A stretch of 64,000 nt of DNA from Prosthecodimorpha hirschii (GCF_001305515.1 NZ_LJYW01000001.1:5846176-5910175); one strand, 5' to 3'. Positions 1 to 9,507 are shown, counted from the stretch's first letter. Translations and numbers: made by a program. The notes: generated by a model from the sequence alone, not told the origin.

Positions 1-266
1 TCGCGCTTCTCGATGGTGATGGTCCGGACCGGCAGGATGCCGTTGTCGGCGTCGGAGGCGCAGTCCGGGGCGGCCTCATGGCCGGCGCCGGTGCAGGCCG
101 AGATCAGGTCGAACGCCGCGGCGATGCGGGCGTTGGTGGCGGCGATCGCGATCCGGTCGGCCTTGCCGGCGGTCTCGGTGCGCTCGGCATGGGCGGCTCC
201 GAACAGGATCGATCCGGTCAGGCCAGCCGCGGCGGCAATCGTGGCGATCATCTTCTGGAGGCTCAT
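1..266 (-). CDS. Small secreted protein, C-terminus cut by window edge
   Basis: The reading frame starts at an ATG at 266 with AGAGGAACG just upstream and runs off the left edge of the window. The first 27 residues form a signal peptide (MSLQKM, a hydrophobic stretch, then GAAHA before ERTET), so the product is exported. The visible mature part has two cysteines (SACTGAG and PDCASD) that could form a disulfide. I do not recognise the family. It is divergent from coaD. Confidence 0.6.
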   Translation of the reverse strand, partial: MSLQKMIATIAAAAGLTGSILFGAAHAERTETAGKADRIAIAATNARIAAAFDLISACTGAGHEAAPDCASDADNGILPVRTITIEKR

Positions 267-636
267 CGTTCCTCTCCGTCTCTCTCGTCTGGGCCCCGAC
301 CTTTCCACGCGGATCGTGAATGGTCTCGGAGCCGGTCGTTCAGGTCGTCTTCATCTCTGACACCGGTGAGACTAGCGGCGCTCCGTGTCGGCGTCTTTGC
401 GTCCGTTCGGCAATCGGGTTTCGAACCGGCAACAGAATGGGAGGGGGACGAAACAATCCCGGCTACGACGAAACATTCCGGCCGGAACGACACGGGCGGC
501 AGCGGAATCGCAGCGGTCGGGGCCGGTCGAAACGCTTCGAGTCCCGTCTGCCGGGGGAATCGACCGGCCCGGCCGTCCTGGCGATTCCGTCGTCCTGGCG
601 ATTCCGTCCGGGCGCGAGTTGCGCTAAGGAGGCGGC
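267..636. other. Divergent intergenic region upstream of coaD
   Basis: 370 bases between the leftward secreted-protein gene and coaD. No convincing gene is present. It holds a perfect 17-bp tandem duplication (574-607) and ends in a strong AAGGAGG ribosome-binding site (626-632) four bases before the coaD ATG. No clear sigma-70 promoter was found. Confidence 0.6.
574..607. repeat. Perfect 17-bp tandem duplication
   Basis: The 17-mer CGTCCTGGCGATTCCGT occurs twice head to tail at 574-590 and 591-607, just before the coaD ribosome-binding site. It looks like a slippage duplication; no function is evident. Confidence 0.9.
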
Positions 637-1134
637 ATGACCCGTACAGCGCTCTATCCCGGCTCCTTCGATCCCGTCACCAACGGCCATGTGGACGTTC
701 TCGCCCAGGCGCTCGACATCGCCGATCGGGTGATCGTCGCGATCGGCATCAGCGCCACCAAGAAGCCGCTGTTCAGCTTCGAGGAGCGCGAGACGATGAT
801 CCGCGAGGCCGTCGCCGCGCTCGGCCACCCGCAGGCGCGGGTCGACGTGATGGCCTTCCAGGGGCTGGTTGTGAAGGTGGCGGCCGAGCGGGGCGCCTCG
901 ATCCTGATCCGCGGCCTGCGCGACGGCACCGACCTCGACTATGAAATGCAGATGGCCGGCATGAACGGCATCATGGCGCCGTCCGTGCGCACGATCTTCC
1001 TGCCGGCCTCACCGCATGTCCGCCACATCACCGCCACGCTGGTCCGGCAGATCGCCCAGATGGGCGGCGATCCGGCGCCGTTCGTGCCGGAAGGCGTCGC
1101 CGCAAGGCTCGCCGCCCGCGCCGCCGGCGGCTGA
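637..1134 (+). CDS. coaD: Phosphopantetheine adenylyltransferase
   Basis: CoaD transfers AMP from ATP to 4'-phosphopantetheine, the penultimate step of coenzyme A synthesis in the cytosol. The 165-residue length matches the family. The nucleotidyltransferase TNGH motif (T/HxGH) is at residues 15-18 in [10 protein letters not shown]. The C-terminal ATP-binding segment [16 protein letters not shown] followed by FVPEGV is also typical. The ATG at 637 has a near-ideal AAGGAGG upstream. Two cyclophilin genes follow on the same strand. Confidence 0.97.
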   Translation: MTRTALYPGSFDPVTNGHVDVLAQALDIADRVIVAIGISATKKPLFSFEERETMIREAVAALGHPQARVDVMAFQGLVVKVAAERGASILIRGLRDGTDLDYEMQMAGMNGIMAPSVRTIFLPASPHVRHITATLVRQIAQMGGDPAPFVPEGVAARLAARAAGG

Positions 1135-1163
1135 CCCGACCGACCCGAACAAGGATCCATTCG

Positions 1164-1715
1164 ATGCTCCGCAGGACTTTCCTGGCCGCCCTCGGTGCGG
1201 CCGCGCTGATCCCCGCCGTCCATGCCGCCGAGAAGCCCGATCCCGAGAACACGCTCTATCTCGACACGCAGTATGGCCGCGTCACCATCATGCTGCGCCC
1301 GGGCCTGGCCCCGAAGCATGTCGAGCGCATCAAGACCTTGACCCGCCAGGGCTTCTACAACGGCCTCAAGTTCCACCGGGTGATCCCGGACTTCATGGCC
1401 CAGACCGGCGATCCGCGCGGCAACGGCACCGGCGGCTCGCCGCTGCCGAACCTGCCGGCCGAGTTCACCGACGCCAAGTTCCAGCGCGGCACGCTCGGCA
1501 TGGCCCGTTCGAACGATCCGAACAGCGCCAATTCGCAGTTCTTCATCTGCCTTGCCGACAGCCCCTGGCTCAACGGCAAGTATACGGTGTTCGGCGAGGT
1601 GATCGACGGCATGGCGGTCGTCGACCAGATCCGCAAGGGCACCAAGGAGAACAACGGCGCGGTCGCCGATCCGGACATCATCGTCAAGATGCAGGTCGCC
1701 GCGGACGTGAAGTGA
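1164..1715 (+). CDS. Exported cyclophilin-type peptidyl-prolyl isomerase
   Basis: Cyclophilins catalyse cis-trans isomerisation of Xaa-Pro bonds. This 183-residue copy begins with a signal peptide (MLRRTFLAALG... ending VHA before AEKPDP), so it should fold proteins in the periplasm. RRTFL resembles a twin-arginine motif, making Tat export possible. The active-site signature FHRVIPDFMAQTGDP with the catalytic arginine and the ANSQFFICL block are intact. It lies 29 bases after coaD and is followed by a cytosolic paralogue. Confidence 0.93.
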   Translation: MLRRTFLAALGAAALIPAVHAAEKPDPENTLYLDTQYGRVTIMLRPGLAPKHVERIKTLTRQGFYNGLKFHRVIPDFMAQTGDPRGNGTGGSPLPNLPAEFTDAKFQRGTLGMARSNDPNSANSQFFICLADSPWLNGKYTVFGEVIDGMAVVDQIRKGTKENNGAVADPDIIVKMQVAADVK

Positions 1716-1856
1716 GCCGGTCTGTGCGGAACGGTGCCGGTCCGCTCGGTTGCGGACCGGGGCATTTTCGTCGATAAGACCGCCCGACGCGGCTCCCTGT
1801 GGCCGCCGCACGACAGGCATGGCCGTGACGCGGCCGCTCAACGACAAGGATAGACG

Positions 1857-2333
1857 ATGGCTGCCGATCCCGAAAACACGCTGGTGATGGAGACGACCAA
1901 GGGCCGTGTCGTCATCGAACTGCGCCCGGACCTCGCGCCCGGCCATGTCGAGCGCATCAAGAAGCTCGCCCGCGAGAAGTTCTACGACGGCATCGTCTTC
2001 CACCGCGTGATCGAGGGCTTCATGGCCCAGACCGGCTGCCCGCGCGGCACCGGCACCGGCGGTTCGAGCTACCCGGACCTCAAGGCCGAGTTCAACACCG
2101 AGCCGCATGTGCGCGGCGTCTGCTCGATGGCCCGGGCCCAGAACCCGAATTCGGCCAACTCGCAGTTCTTCATCTGCTTCGAGGACGCCCGCTTCCTCGA
2201 CCGTCAGTACACGGTCTGGGGCAAGGTCACCGAAGGCATGGAGAATGTCGACAAGATCAAGCGCGGCGAGCCCGTCCGCGACCCGGACAAGATCGTGTCG
2301 CTGCGCGTCCTGGCCGACGAAAAGGCCGCCTGA
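1857..2333 (+). CDS. Cytosolic cyclophilin-type peptidyl-prolyl isomerase
   Basis: This 158-residue protein is a single cyclophilin domain with no signal peptide, so it should act in the cytosol. The signature FHRVIEGFMAQTGCPRG and the ANSQFFICF block are present. It is clearly paralogous to the preceding exported copy; its N-terminus (MAADPENTLVMETTKGRV) matches the mature part of that protein, consistent with a tandem duplication followed by gain or loss of a signal peptide. It precedes queA. Confidence 0.94.
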   Translation: MAADPENTLVMETTKGRVVIELRPDLAPGHVERIKKLAREKFYDGIVFHRVIEGFMAQTGCPRGTGTGGSSYPDLKAEFNTEPHVRGVCSMARAQNPNSANSQFFICFEDARFLDRQYTVWGKVTEGMENVDKIKRGEPVRDPDKIVSLRVLADEKAA

Positions 2334-2432
2334 CGGTCGGATCGTCTGAACTGCAAGCGAAGCCCCGTGCCTCGGCTCCGGCCGGCGCGGGGCTGTCGCC
2401 GTTTTGAAGCCCGCATGTCCGGGAGTTGAGCC

Positions 2433-3518
2433 CTGCGCGTCGACCTGTTCGATTTCGACCTTCCGGCCGAGCGGATCGCGCTCCGGCCGGCGAGCCCGCG
2501 CGAGGCGGCGCGGTTGATGGTCGTGCGCCCGGACGAGGGCTGCCGGATCGAGGACCGGACCGTCGGCGATCTGCCCGAATTGGTCCGGCCGGGCGATGCG
2601 CTGGTCTTCAACGACACGCGGGTGATCCCGGCCGAACTGCACGGCACCCGCATCCGCGACGAGGGCCGCGTCGCCGTCGCCTTCACGCTCCTGAAGCGGG
2701 AGGGGGCGGACCGCTGGCGCGCCTTCGCGCGGCCGGGCAAGCGGTTGAAGGTCGGCGATCGAATCCTCTTCGGCGAACAGGGACGGGCCTGCCTGCTCGG
2801 CGAGGTCTGGGCGACGGTCGCCGAGAAGGCCGAGGACGGGCAGGTGCTGATCGCCTTCGACCTCGCCGGCCCGGATCTCGACCAGGCCATCCATGCCGTC
2901 GGCACCGTGCCGCTGCCGCCCTACATCTCGTCGAAACGCGCCGCCGACGCGCAGGACCTCGCCGACTACCAGACCGTCTACGCCCGTGCCGAGGGTGCGG
3001 TCGCGGCGCCGACCGCCGGGCTGCATTTCACGCCCGACCTGATCGCGCGGCTCGACGCGGCCGGCGTCGAGCGGCATTTCGTGACGCTGCATGTCGGCGC
3101 GGGCACCTTCCTGCCGGTCAAGGCCGAGGACACCGCCGAGCACCGCATGCATTCCGAATGGGGCACGATCGATGTGGCGACGGCGGACGCGCTCAACGCC
3201 GTGCGGGCGCGCGGCGGGCGGATCGTGGCGGTGGGCACGACCTCGCTCCGGCTCCTGGAAAGCGCGGCCGACGGGGAGGGGCGCATCCAACCCTTCTCGG
3301 GCGAGACCGACATCTTCATCACCCCCGGCAAGCCGATCCGCGCGGTCGACATGCTGATGACCAATTTCCACCTGCCGCGCTCGACCCTGTTCATGCTGGT
3401 CTCGGCCTTTGCCGGGCTCGACTGCATGCGGGCCGCCTATGCGCAGGCGATCGCAACCGGCTATCGCTTCTATTCCTACGGCGATACCTCGCTGCTCTTC
3501 AGGGCCACCGGCCGATGA
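2433..3518 (+). CDS. queA: S-adenosylmethionine:tRNA ribosyltransferase-isomerase, apparent CTG start
   Basis: QueA moves the ribosyl part of SAM onto preQ1-modified tRNA to make epoxyqueuosine. The family begins (M)[10 protein letters not shown], and here that text starts at a CTG at 2433. An in-frame TGA lies at 2427-2429, so no upstream start is available, and the next usual starts (TTG 2511, ATG 2514) would remove about 27 conserved residues including [24 protein letters not shown] at 2421-2425 sits seven bases before the CTG. With this start the protein has 361 residues, normal for QueA. The gene overlaps tgt by four bases (ATGA). A sequencing error at the start codon is the main alternative. 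Confidence 0.9.
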   Translation: MRVDLFDFDLPAERIALRPASPREAARLMVVRPDEGCRIEDRTVGDLPELVRPGDALVFNDTRVIPAELHGTRIRDEGRVAVAFTLLKREGADRWRAFARPGKRLKVGDRILFGEQGRACLLGEVWATVAEKAEDGQVLIAFDLAGPDLDQAIHAVGTVPLPPYISSKRAADAQDLADYQTVYARAEGAVAAPTAGLHFTPDLIARLDAAGVERHFVTLHVGAGTFLPVKAEDTAEHRMHSEWGTIDVATADALNAVRARGGRIVAVGTTSLRLLESAADGEGRIQPFSGETDIFITPGKPIRAVDMLMTNFHLPRSTLFMLVSAFAGLDCMRAAYAQAIATGYRFYSYGDTSLLFRATGR

Positions 3519-4669
3519 CCGCTCCGACTGAACCCGCAGCAGTGCCTGCCTTCGGCTTCCGCCTGATCGCCACCGACGGCATGGCCCGGCGCGGCGAGGT
3601 GACGACCGCGCATGGCGCGATCCGCACGCCGGCCTTCATGCCGGTCGGCACCCAGGCGACGGTGAAGACCATGTATCCCGAGCAGGTGAGGGCGCTCGGC
3701 GCCGACATCCTGCTCGGCAACACCTATCACCTGATGCTGCGCCCGACCGCCGAGCGCGTCGACCGGCTCGGCGGCCTGCACCGCTTCATGAACTGGCCGC
3801 ACCCGATCCTGACCGATTCCGGCGGCTTCCAGGTCATGTCGCTGGCCAAGCTCCGCAAGCTCAACGAGCAGGCGGTCACCTTCCAGAGCCATATCGACGG
3901 CAGCCGCCATGTGCTGTCGCCGGAGCGCAGCCTGGAGATCCAGGGCCTGCTCGGCTCCGACATCCAGATGCAACTCGACGAATGCGTCGCGCTGCCGGCC
4001 GAGCGCGCCGAGATCGAGCGTGCCATGCGGCTGTCGCTGCGCTGGGCCGAACGCTCCAAGGCGGCCTTCTTCGGCAAGCCCGGCCACGGCCTGTTCGCCA
4101 TCGTGCAGGGCGGCGACGACGAGGCGCTGCGTGTGGAATCGGCGCGCGCGCTGACCGCGATCGGTTTCCACGGCTACGCGGTCGGCGGGCTGGCGGTCGG
4201 CGAGCCGCAGGACGTCATGTTGCGCATCCTGTCGGCGACCACGCCCGAACTGCCGGCCGACCGGCCGCGCTACCTGATGGGCGTCGGCACGCCCGACGAC
4301 ATCGTCGAATCGGTCGGCCGCGGCATCGACATGTTCGATTGCGTCATGCCGACCCGGGCCGGCCGCCACGGCCAGGCCTTCACGCGGCGTGGCAAGGTCA
4401 ACCTGCGCAATGCCCGCCACGCCGACGATCCGCGCCCGATCGACGAGGAGTCCACCTGTCCGGCGGCGCGGGACTATTCGCGCGCCTACCTGCACCATCT
4501 GGTCAAGGCCGAGGAGGCGCTCGGCGCCATGCTGCTGACCTGGATCAACCTGTCCTACTACCAGGACCTGATGGCCGGCCTGCGCGCCGCCATCGAGGCC
4601 GGCCGGTTCCAGGACCACAAGGCCGCCGTCAAGGACGGCTGGGCCCGCGGCGACCTGCCGGCGCTCTGA
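3515..4669 (+). CDS. tgt: tRNA-guanine transglycosylase
   Basis: Tgt swaps guanine-34 of GUN-anticodon tRNAs for preQ1, the step before QueA. The 384-residue protein has the general-base region [11 protein letters not shown], the substrate loop GGLAVGEP and the nucleophile segment [17 protein letters not shown]. The ATG at 3515 overlaps the queA stop, so the two are translationally coupled. The usual C-terminal zinc motif CxCx2C...H is reduced to [16 protein letters not shown], keeping one cysteine of three; from memory this variant is shared by rhizobial Tgt proteins. The catalytic residues remain. Confidence 0.97.
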   Translation: MTAPTEPAAVPAFGFRLIATDGMARRGEVTTAHGAIRTPAFMPVGTQATVKTMYPEQVRALGADILLGNTYHLMLRPTAERVDRLGGLHRFMNWPHPILTDSGGFQVMSLAKLRKLNEQAVTFQSHIDGSRHVLSPERSLEIQGLLGSDIQMQLDECVALPAERAEIERAMRLSLRWAERSKAAFFGKPGHGLFAIVQGGDDEALRVESARALTAIGFHGYAVGGLAVGEPQDVMLRILSATTPELPADRPRYLMGVGTPDDIVESVGRGIDMFDCVMPTRAGRHGQAFTRRGKVNLRNARHADDPRPIDEESTCPAARDYSRAYLHHLVKAEEALGAMLLTWINLSYYQDLMAGLRAAIEAGRFQDHKAAVKDGWARGDLPAL

Positions 4670-4779
4670 ACCGGCTATCCCGCTTCATCTTCAACACCGA
4701 TTGCCGTCGCCGGGCCGCGCGCCCGGGCGACGGCGCATGCGCGTTCGGTGGCCGCGCCGTCGCTGCGGTGCAGCACAAC

Positions 4780-4796
4780 TAAGGTCAAATACCTTA
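4780..4796. promoter_or_regulatory. Inverted repeat TAAGGT-N5-ACCTTA, candidate operator
   Basis: Perfect 6-bp half-sites at 4780-4785 and 4791-4796 with a CAAAT spacer, in an otherwise GC-rich gap before the FAD-linked oxidase gene. TTGACG at 4808-4813 just downstream could be a -35 box, though the matching -10 is weak. The GGT...ACC core resembles sites of GntR regulators of the FCD class, and one is encoded at 9507 in the same cluster. The assignment to that regulator is inference. Confidence 0.45.
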
Positions 4797-4887
4797 CATA
4801 CAAGCCGTTGACGGATCGGCCGGCGGGGTGCCACTCTCCCGATGTCCGGCGGGCCTGCCGGACGCCGATCCAGCCGCGAGCCCAGAC

Positions 4888-6294
4888 GTGACCATCGTCG
4901 TCCCCGAACCCCGCCCCGCTCTCGACCCGGCGCTCGTCGAAGCGCTGAAGGCCTTGCTCGGAAACCGGTTTTCCATGTCGTCCGCGGATCGCGAGAGCCA
5001 CGGCCGCGGCGAATCCTGGCACCCGGGCGAACCGCCGGACGGGGTCTGCCGCGCGGTCTCGACCGAGGAGGTCGCCGCGATCGTCCGTCTTGCGGCGCAG
5101 CACAGGACCCCGATCGTCGCCTTCGGGGCCGGCACCTCGCTCGAGGGCCATGTCGGCGCGACCCGGGGCGGCCTGTCGATCGACCTCGCGGGCATGAACC
5201 GCATCCTGGCGGTCCGGCCGGACGATCTCGACGCCACCGTCGAGGCCGGCGTGACGCGCCAGCAGTTGAACACCCATCTGCGCGATGCCGGGCTGTTCTT
5301 CCCGGTCGATCCCGGTTCCGAGGCGACGCTCGGCGGCATGGCGGCGACGCGCGCTTCCGGCACCAATGCGGTCCGCTACGGCACGATGCGCGAGAATGTC
5401 GTGCAGCTGACCGCCGTGATGGCGGACGGCCGCATCGTGCGCACCGGAGGGCGGGCGCGCAAATCCTCCGCCGGCTACGACCTGACCCGGCTGCTGGTCG
5501 GCTCGGAAGGCACGCTCGGCATCATCACCGAACTGACGGTGCGCCTCTACGGCATCCCCGAGGCGATCTCGGCGGCGACCTGCCGCTTCGACGACATCGC
5601 CGACGCGGTCCAGACCGTGACCACGCTGATCCAGTGCGGCATCCCGGTCAGCCGGGTCGAACTGCTCGACGGCAACACGATGGCGGCGGTCAACCGGCAC
5701 TTCAAGGCGGCCTTCGCCGAGGTGCCGACGCTGTTCTTCGAGTTCCAGGGCACCCGTGCCGGCGTCGACGAGCAGGCCGCCCAGGTCGAGGAGATCGCCC
5801 GCGACCATGGCGGCGCCGGCTTCGAATGGGCTTCCGGCCAGGAGGCTTTGAACCGGCTCTGGCATGTCCGCCACAATGTCCATTACGCCATCCAGGGCAT
5901 GCGCCCGGGCGCGCGCGTCTGGAGCACCGATGTCTGCGTGCCGATCTCGCGCCTGACCGAACTGGTCCGCGCCACCCGCGACGACGTGGCCGGGGCGAGC
6001 TTCTTCGTCGCCACCGTCGGCCATGTCGGCGACGGCAACTTCCATCTCGGCCTGGTCATCGATCCGGCCGATCCGGCGGAACTCGCCGAGGCCGAGGCGC
6101 TCAACGACCGCCTGGTCCGCCGCGCCATCGCCATGGAGGGCACCGCGACCGGCGAGCACGGCGTCGGCTCGGGCAAGCGCAAGTTCATGACCCTGGAGCA
6201 CGGGGAGGGGATCGCGGTGATGCGCGCCATCAAGCAGGCGCTGGATCCGCTCGGCATCCTCAACCCCGGCAAGGTTCTGCCGGACCCGGCCTGA
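4888..6294 (+). CDS. FAD-linked oxidase, GlcD/D-lactate dehydrogenase type
   Basis: Predicted flavoenzyme oxidising a D-2-hydroxy acid to the 2-oxo acid. It has an FAD-binding PCMH domain (GAGTSLEGHVGATRGG, then ATLGGMAATRASGTNAVRYG) and a GlcD-type C-terminal domain ending HVGDGNFHLG, GEHGVGSGKRKFM and DPLGILNPGKVLP. I prefer the GTG at 4888 (468 residues); the upstream GTG at 4828 adds a proline-rich stretch that does not look coding. Downstream come a TctCBA transporter, a regulator and a lyase-family enzyme, so it probably oxidises the imported acid. The exact substrate cannot be read from sequence. Confidence 0.88.
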   Translation: MTIVVPEPRPALDPALVEALKALLGNRFSMSSADRESHGRGESWHPGEPPDGVCRAVSTEEVAAIVRLAAQHRTPIVAFGAGTSLEGHVGATRGGLSIDLAGMNRILAVRPDDLDATVEAGVTRQQLNTHLRDAGLFFPVDPGSEATLGGMAATRASGTNAVRYGTMRENVVQLTAVMADGRIVRTGGRARKSSAGYDLTRLLVGSEGTLGIITELTVRLYGIPEAISAATCRFDDIADAVQTVTTLIQCGIPVSRVELLDGNTMAAVNRHFKAAFAEVPTLFFEFQGTRAGVDEQAAQVEEIARDHGGAGFEWASGQEALNRLWHVRHNVHYAIQGMRPGARVWSTDVCVPISRLTELVRATRDDVAGASFFVATVGHVGDGNFHLGLVIDPADPAELAEAEALNDRLVRRAIAMEGTATGEHGVGSGKRKFMTLEHGEGIAVMRAIKQALDPLGILNPGKVLPDPA

Positions 6295-6407
6295 TCGGGA
6301 CGGCCTGCCGCGTCCGGCCCGACCGGAGGGCCGCGGACGGAAATGCCCCGAAGCCGCGGAAACATGCGGCCGGCACCTTTCAACGACACTGGGAACGGAG
6401 GAAACCC

Positions 6408-7412
6408 ATGACCACCCTGAACGTCTCTCCCCTGACCTTCGGACGCCGCACCCTGCTCGCCGCGCTGGCCGGTGCCGCCGTGCTCGCCGCCGCCGGCCCG
6501 GCCGCGGCTCAGACCTGGCCGAACCGGCCGATCACCATGATCGTGCCCTGGGGCGCGGGCGGCGGCACCGACGCGACCGCGCGCATGATCGCCTCGCTTC
6601 TGGAAAAGCAGCTCGGCGTGCCGGTCCCGGTCGTCAACCGCACCGGCGGCTCCGGCGTGGTCGGCCATCAGGCGATCGCCTCGGCCGAGCCGGACGGCTA
6701 CACCATCGGCATCGCCACGCTGGAGATCGGCGGCATGCATCACCAGGGCCTGACCGCCCTGACGCATGAGGCCTACGAGCCGATCGGCCTCTACAATTCC
6801 GACCCGGCTGCGATCTTCGTGCGCGCCGACAGCCCCTACAAGACCGCCAAGGATCTGGTCGACGCGGTCGCCAAGAGCTCCGACCGCCAGTTCAAGGCCT
6901 CGGGCAGCGCGCAGGGCGGGGTCAACCACCTGGCGCTTGCCGGTCTCCTGAAGGCCGCCGGCATTCCGACCGCGCGCGTCGCCTGGGTGCCGAGCGAAGG
7001 TGCGGCGCCGGGCCTGCAGGATCTCGCCGCCGGCGGCGTGCAGATCGCCACCGCCTCGCTGCCCGAAGCCGCCGCGCTGATGGCGGCCGGCCGCATCCGT
7101 CCGCTCGCCATCCTGGCGCCGAAGCGCGACGCCGCGGCGCCGGACGTGCCGACCCTGCAGGAGGCGGCGGGCCTCGCCTGGTCGATGGGCTCCTGGCGCG
7201 GCATCGTCGCCCCGAAGGGCACGCCGGCCCCGGTCGTCGCCCGCCTGCAGGCCGAGGTCGGCAAGGCGGTCGAGACCGCCGACTATCTGAACTTCATGAA
7301 GTCGAAGGGCTACGCGACCGGCTGGACCCCCGGCGAGGGCTTCCGCGCCTTCATGGTCGCCAACGACAAGAATCTCGGCGAGACCCTGACCGAGGTCGGC
7401 CTGAAGAAGTGA
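6408..7412 (+). CDS. Tripartite tricarboxylate transporter substrate-binding protein (TctC/Bug family)
   Basis: Periplasmic solute receptor of a TTT importer, 334 residues. A signal peptide with a twin arginine (FGRRTLLAALAG...AAA before QTWPNRP) is followed by the hallmark Bug start PITMIVPWGAGGGTD, whose GGGTD loop binds carboxylates. The ATG at 6408 has GGAGGAA close upstream. It precedes the two membrane subunits, and its position after the oxidase suggests that the transported acid is the oxidase substrate. Confidence 0.94.
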   Translation: MTTLNVSPLTFGRRTLLAALAGAAVLAAAGPAAAQTWPNRPITMIVPWGAGGGTDATARMIASLLEKQLGVPVPVVNRTGGSGVVGHQAIASAEPDGYTIGIATLEIGGMHHQGLTALTHEAYEPIGLYNSDPAAIFVRADSPYKTAKDLVDAVAKSSDRQFKASGSAQGGVNHLALAGLLKAAGIPTARVAWVPSEGAAPGLQDLAAGGVQIATASLPEAAALMAAGRIRPLAILAPKRDAAAPDVPTLQEAAGLAWSMGSWRGIVAPKGTPAPVVARLQAEVGKAVETADYLNFMKSKGYATGWTPGEGFRAFMVANDKNLGETLTEVGLKK

Positions 7413-7513
7413 CCCCACGGGCGGGACGTGCCGGTCCGGGATGGCCTCGCCGCCGTCCCGGGCCGACCGCCGTCGCTGCCGCCCGTCGCGATCCGATCCC
7501 CCGGGGGACCCTC

Positions 7514-7990
7514 ATGAAAATCCACGACACGATCCTCGGGCTGATCTTCGCCCTGATCGGGGTGGCCGTGCTGGTCACGGTCTCCGGCTATCCGAAGATG
7601 CCCGGCCAGGATGTCGGCCCGGCGGTGTTTCCCGGCACGGCCGGGGCGCTTCTGACGGTGTTCGGGCTGATGCTGTTCGTCAAGGGACGGCTGGCGCCGG
7701 CGCGCATGCGCGGGCTGGTCGAGGTCGGCCCCTGGGTCGCCTCGCCGCGCCATATCCTGGCCGGCCTCGCCACGCTCGGCGGCATCCTGGCCTATACGAT
7801 GCTCGCCAACCGGCTCGGATTCCTGATCGTCGTGCCGCCGCTGATGTTCGTCTGGCATCTGACGCTCGGCATCCGCTGGCCGACGGCGCTGGTCTCGGCC
7901 CTGCTCACCACGGCGATCATGTGGGGGCTCTTCTACAAGGTCCTCGGCGTGCCACTGCCCTGGGGTCTCCTCACCCGCTACGCCTTCTGA
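7514..7990 (+). CDS. Tripartite tricarboxylate transporter small membrane subunit (TctB family)
   Basis: 158 residues with four predicted membrane helices, the first starting at residue 5 (DTILGLIFALIGVAVLV) followed by the usual TctB pattern YPKMPGQDVGPAVFP. It forms the membrane complex with TctA. The ATG at 7514 follows a GGGGGACC ribosome-binding region. The gene sits between tctC and tctA in the standard order. Confidence 0.92.
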   Translation: MKIHDTILGLIFALIGVAVLVTVSGYPKMPGQDVGPAVFPGTAGALLTVFGLMLFVKGRLAPARMRGLVEVGPWVASPRHILAGLATLGGILAYTMLANRLGFLIVVPPLMFVWHLTLGIRWPTALVSALLTTAIMWGLFYKVLGVPLPWGLLTRYAF

Positions 7991-8001
7991 AGGGGGCCGC
8001 C

Positions 8002-9507
8002 ATGGACGCCGTCGTCACCGCCTTCGGGATGGTCTTCAACACCGAAACCCTCCTGATCATCGCCGCCTCCTCGATCTACGGCCTGTTCGTCGGCGCCGTG
8101 CCGGGCTTGACCGCCACCATGGCGCTGGCGCTGCTGGTGCCGCTGACCTTCTTCATGGACCCGATCCCGGCGCTCGCCGCCATGGTCACGACCAGCGCCA
8201 TGGCGATCTTCGCCGGCGACATTCCCGGCTGCCTGCTGCGCATGCCCGGCACCGCCGCCTCGGCCGCCTATACGGACGAATCCTTCGCCATGTCGCGCAA
8301 CGGCCATGCCGACACCGCGCTCGGCGCCGGCCTCGTCTTCTCGGCCATCGGCGGCCTGTTCGGCACCGTCGTGCTGATCGCCTGCGCGCCGATCCTGGCC
8401 GAATTCGCCCTCAACTTCACCTCCTTCGAGTATTTCTGGCTGATCCTGCTCGGCATCACCTGCGCGATCGCCATCTCGTCCGACCGGCCGCTCAAGGGCG
8501 GCATCATGCTGGTGCTCGGCTTCCTGGTCGCCTCGGTGGGATTGAGCAATCCGGCCGCCTTCCCGCGCTTCACCGGCGGCAACACCGACCTGATGGGCGG
8601 CATCGGCTTCCTGCCGCTCTTGATCGGCATGTTCGCGACCTCGGAGATCATCCGCTACGCGCTCGACACCAAGGCCCGGCCGCCGATCATCGACCAGCCG
8701 ATCGTCAATGTCTTCGCCGGCATGTGGCGGCTGACCGTCAAGTATCCGGTCCAGATCGTCCGCGGCAGCGTGCTCGGCACCGTCGTCGGCGCCCTGCCGG
8801 GGGCGGGCTCGGACATCGCCGCCTGGATGAGCTATGCGGTCTCCAAGAAATTCTCCAAGGAACCGGAGAAGTTCGGCACCGGCCATGTCGAGGGCATCGT
8901 CGAATCCGGCGCGGCCAACAACAGCGCGCTCGCCGGCGCCTGGATCCCGGCGCTGGTTTTCGGCATTCCGGGTGACACGCTGACCGCGATCGTGATCGGC
9001 GTGCTCTACATGAAGAACCTCAATCCCGGCCCGACGCTGTTCACGACCAATCCGCAGAACATCTACGCGATCTACATCCTGTTCATCTTCGCCAACCTGA
9101 TCATGGTGCCGTTCGGCTGGGCCACGATCAAGGTCGCCAAGCGCATCCTGGCGGTGCCGCGCGCCATCCTGATGCCCGTCATCCTGCTCTTCTGCATCGT
9201 CGGCTCCTTCGCGATGAACAATGCGGCCTTCGATATCGGCATCATGCTGGTCGCCGGCTTCGTCGCCTATATCCTGGAGGAGAACGACTTCCCCGTCGCA
9301 CCGGCCATCCTGGGCGTGGTGCTCGGTCCGATGCTGGAGGAGAACCTGGTCAAGTCGATGATCAAGTCCGACGGCCATGTCGCCGACTTCTTCGAACGCC
9401 CGATCGCCGGCGTGCTCGGGGTTGCGACGCTCGTCGTCTGGACCTGGCCGTTCCTGCGCATCGCCATCGGCCGCCTGCGCGCGCGCCAGCCGCGATCGGC
9501 CGCCTGA
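8002..9507 (+). CDS. Tripartite tricarboxylate transporter large membrane subunit (TctA family)
   Basis: 501-residue polytopic inner-membrane protein and main translocation subunit of the TTT importer. It carries the two related glycine/proline motifs of the family: GAVPGLTATMALALLVPL near the N-terminus and GALPGAGSDIAAWMSY in the middle. The start at 8002 has AGGGGG upstream. Its TGA overlaps the ATG of the GntR gene by one base, so the regulator is coupled to the transporter. Confidence 0.96.
   Translation: MDAVVTAFGMVFNTETLLIIAASSIYGLFVGAVPGLTATMALALLVPLTFFMDPIPALAAMVTTSAMAIFAGDIPGCLLRMPGTAASAAYTDESFAMSRNGHADTALGAGLVFSAIGGLFGTVVLIACAPILAEFALNFTSFEYFWLILLGITCAIAISSDRPLKGGIMLVLGFLVASVGLSNPAAFPRFTGGNTDLMGGIGFLPLLIGMFATSEIIRYALDTKARPPIIDQPIVNVFAGMWRLTVKYPVQIVRGSVLGTVVGALPGAGSDIAAWMSYAVSKKFSKEPEKFGTGHVEGIVESGAANNSALAGAWIPALVFGIPGDTLTAIVIGVLYMKNLNPGPTLFTTNPQNIYAIYILFIFANLIMVPFGWATIKVAKRILAVPRAILMPVILLFCIVGSFAMNNAAFDIGIMLVAGFVAYILEENDFPVAPAILGVVLGPMLEENLVKSMIKSDGHVADFFERPIAGVLGVATLVVWTWPFLRIAIGRLRARQPRSAA

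Noticed and set aside
939..3371. 810-residue leftward frame opposite coaD, the cyclophilins and queA
   Set aside because: It is antisense to four recognised genes; such frames arise from strong third-position GC bias.
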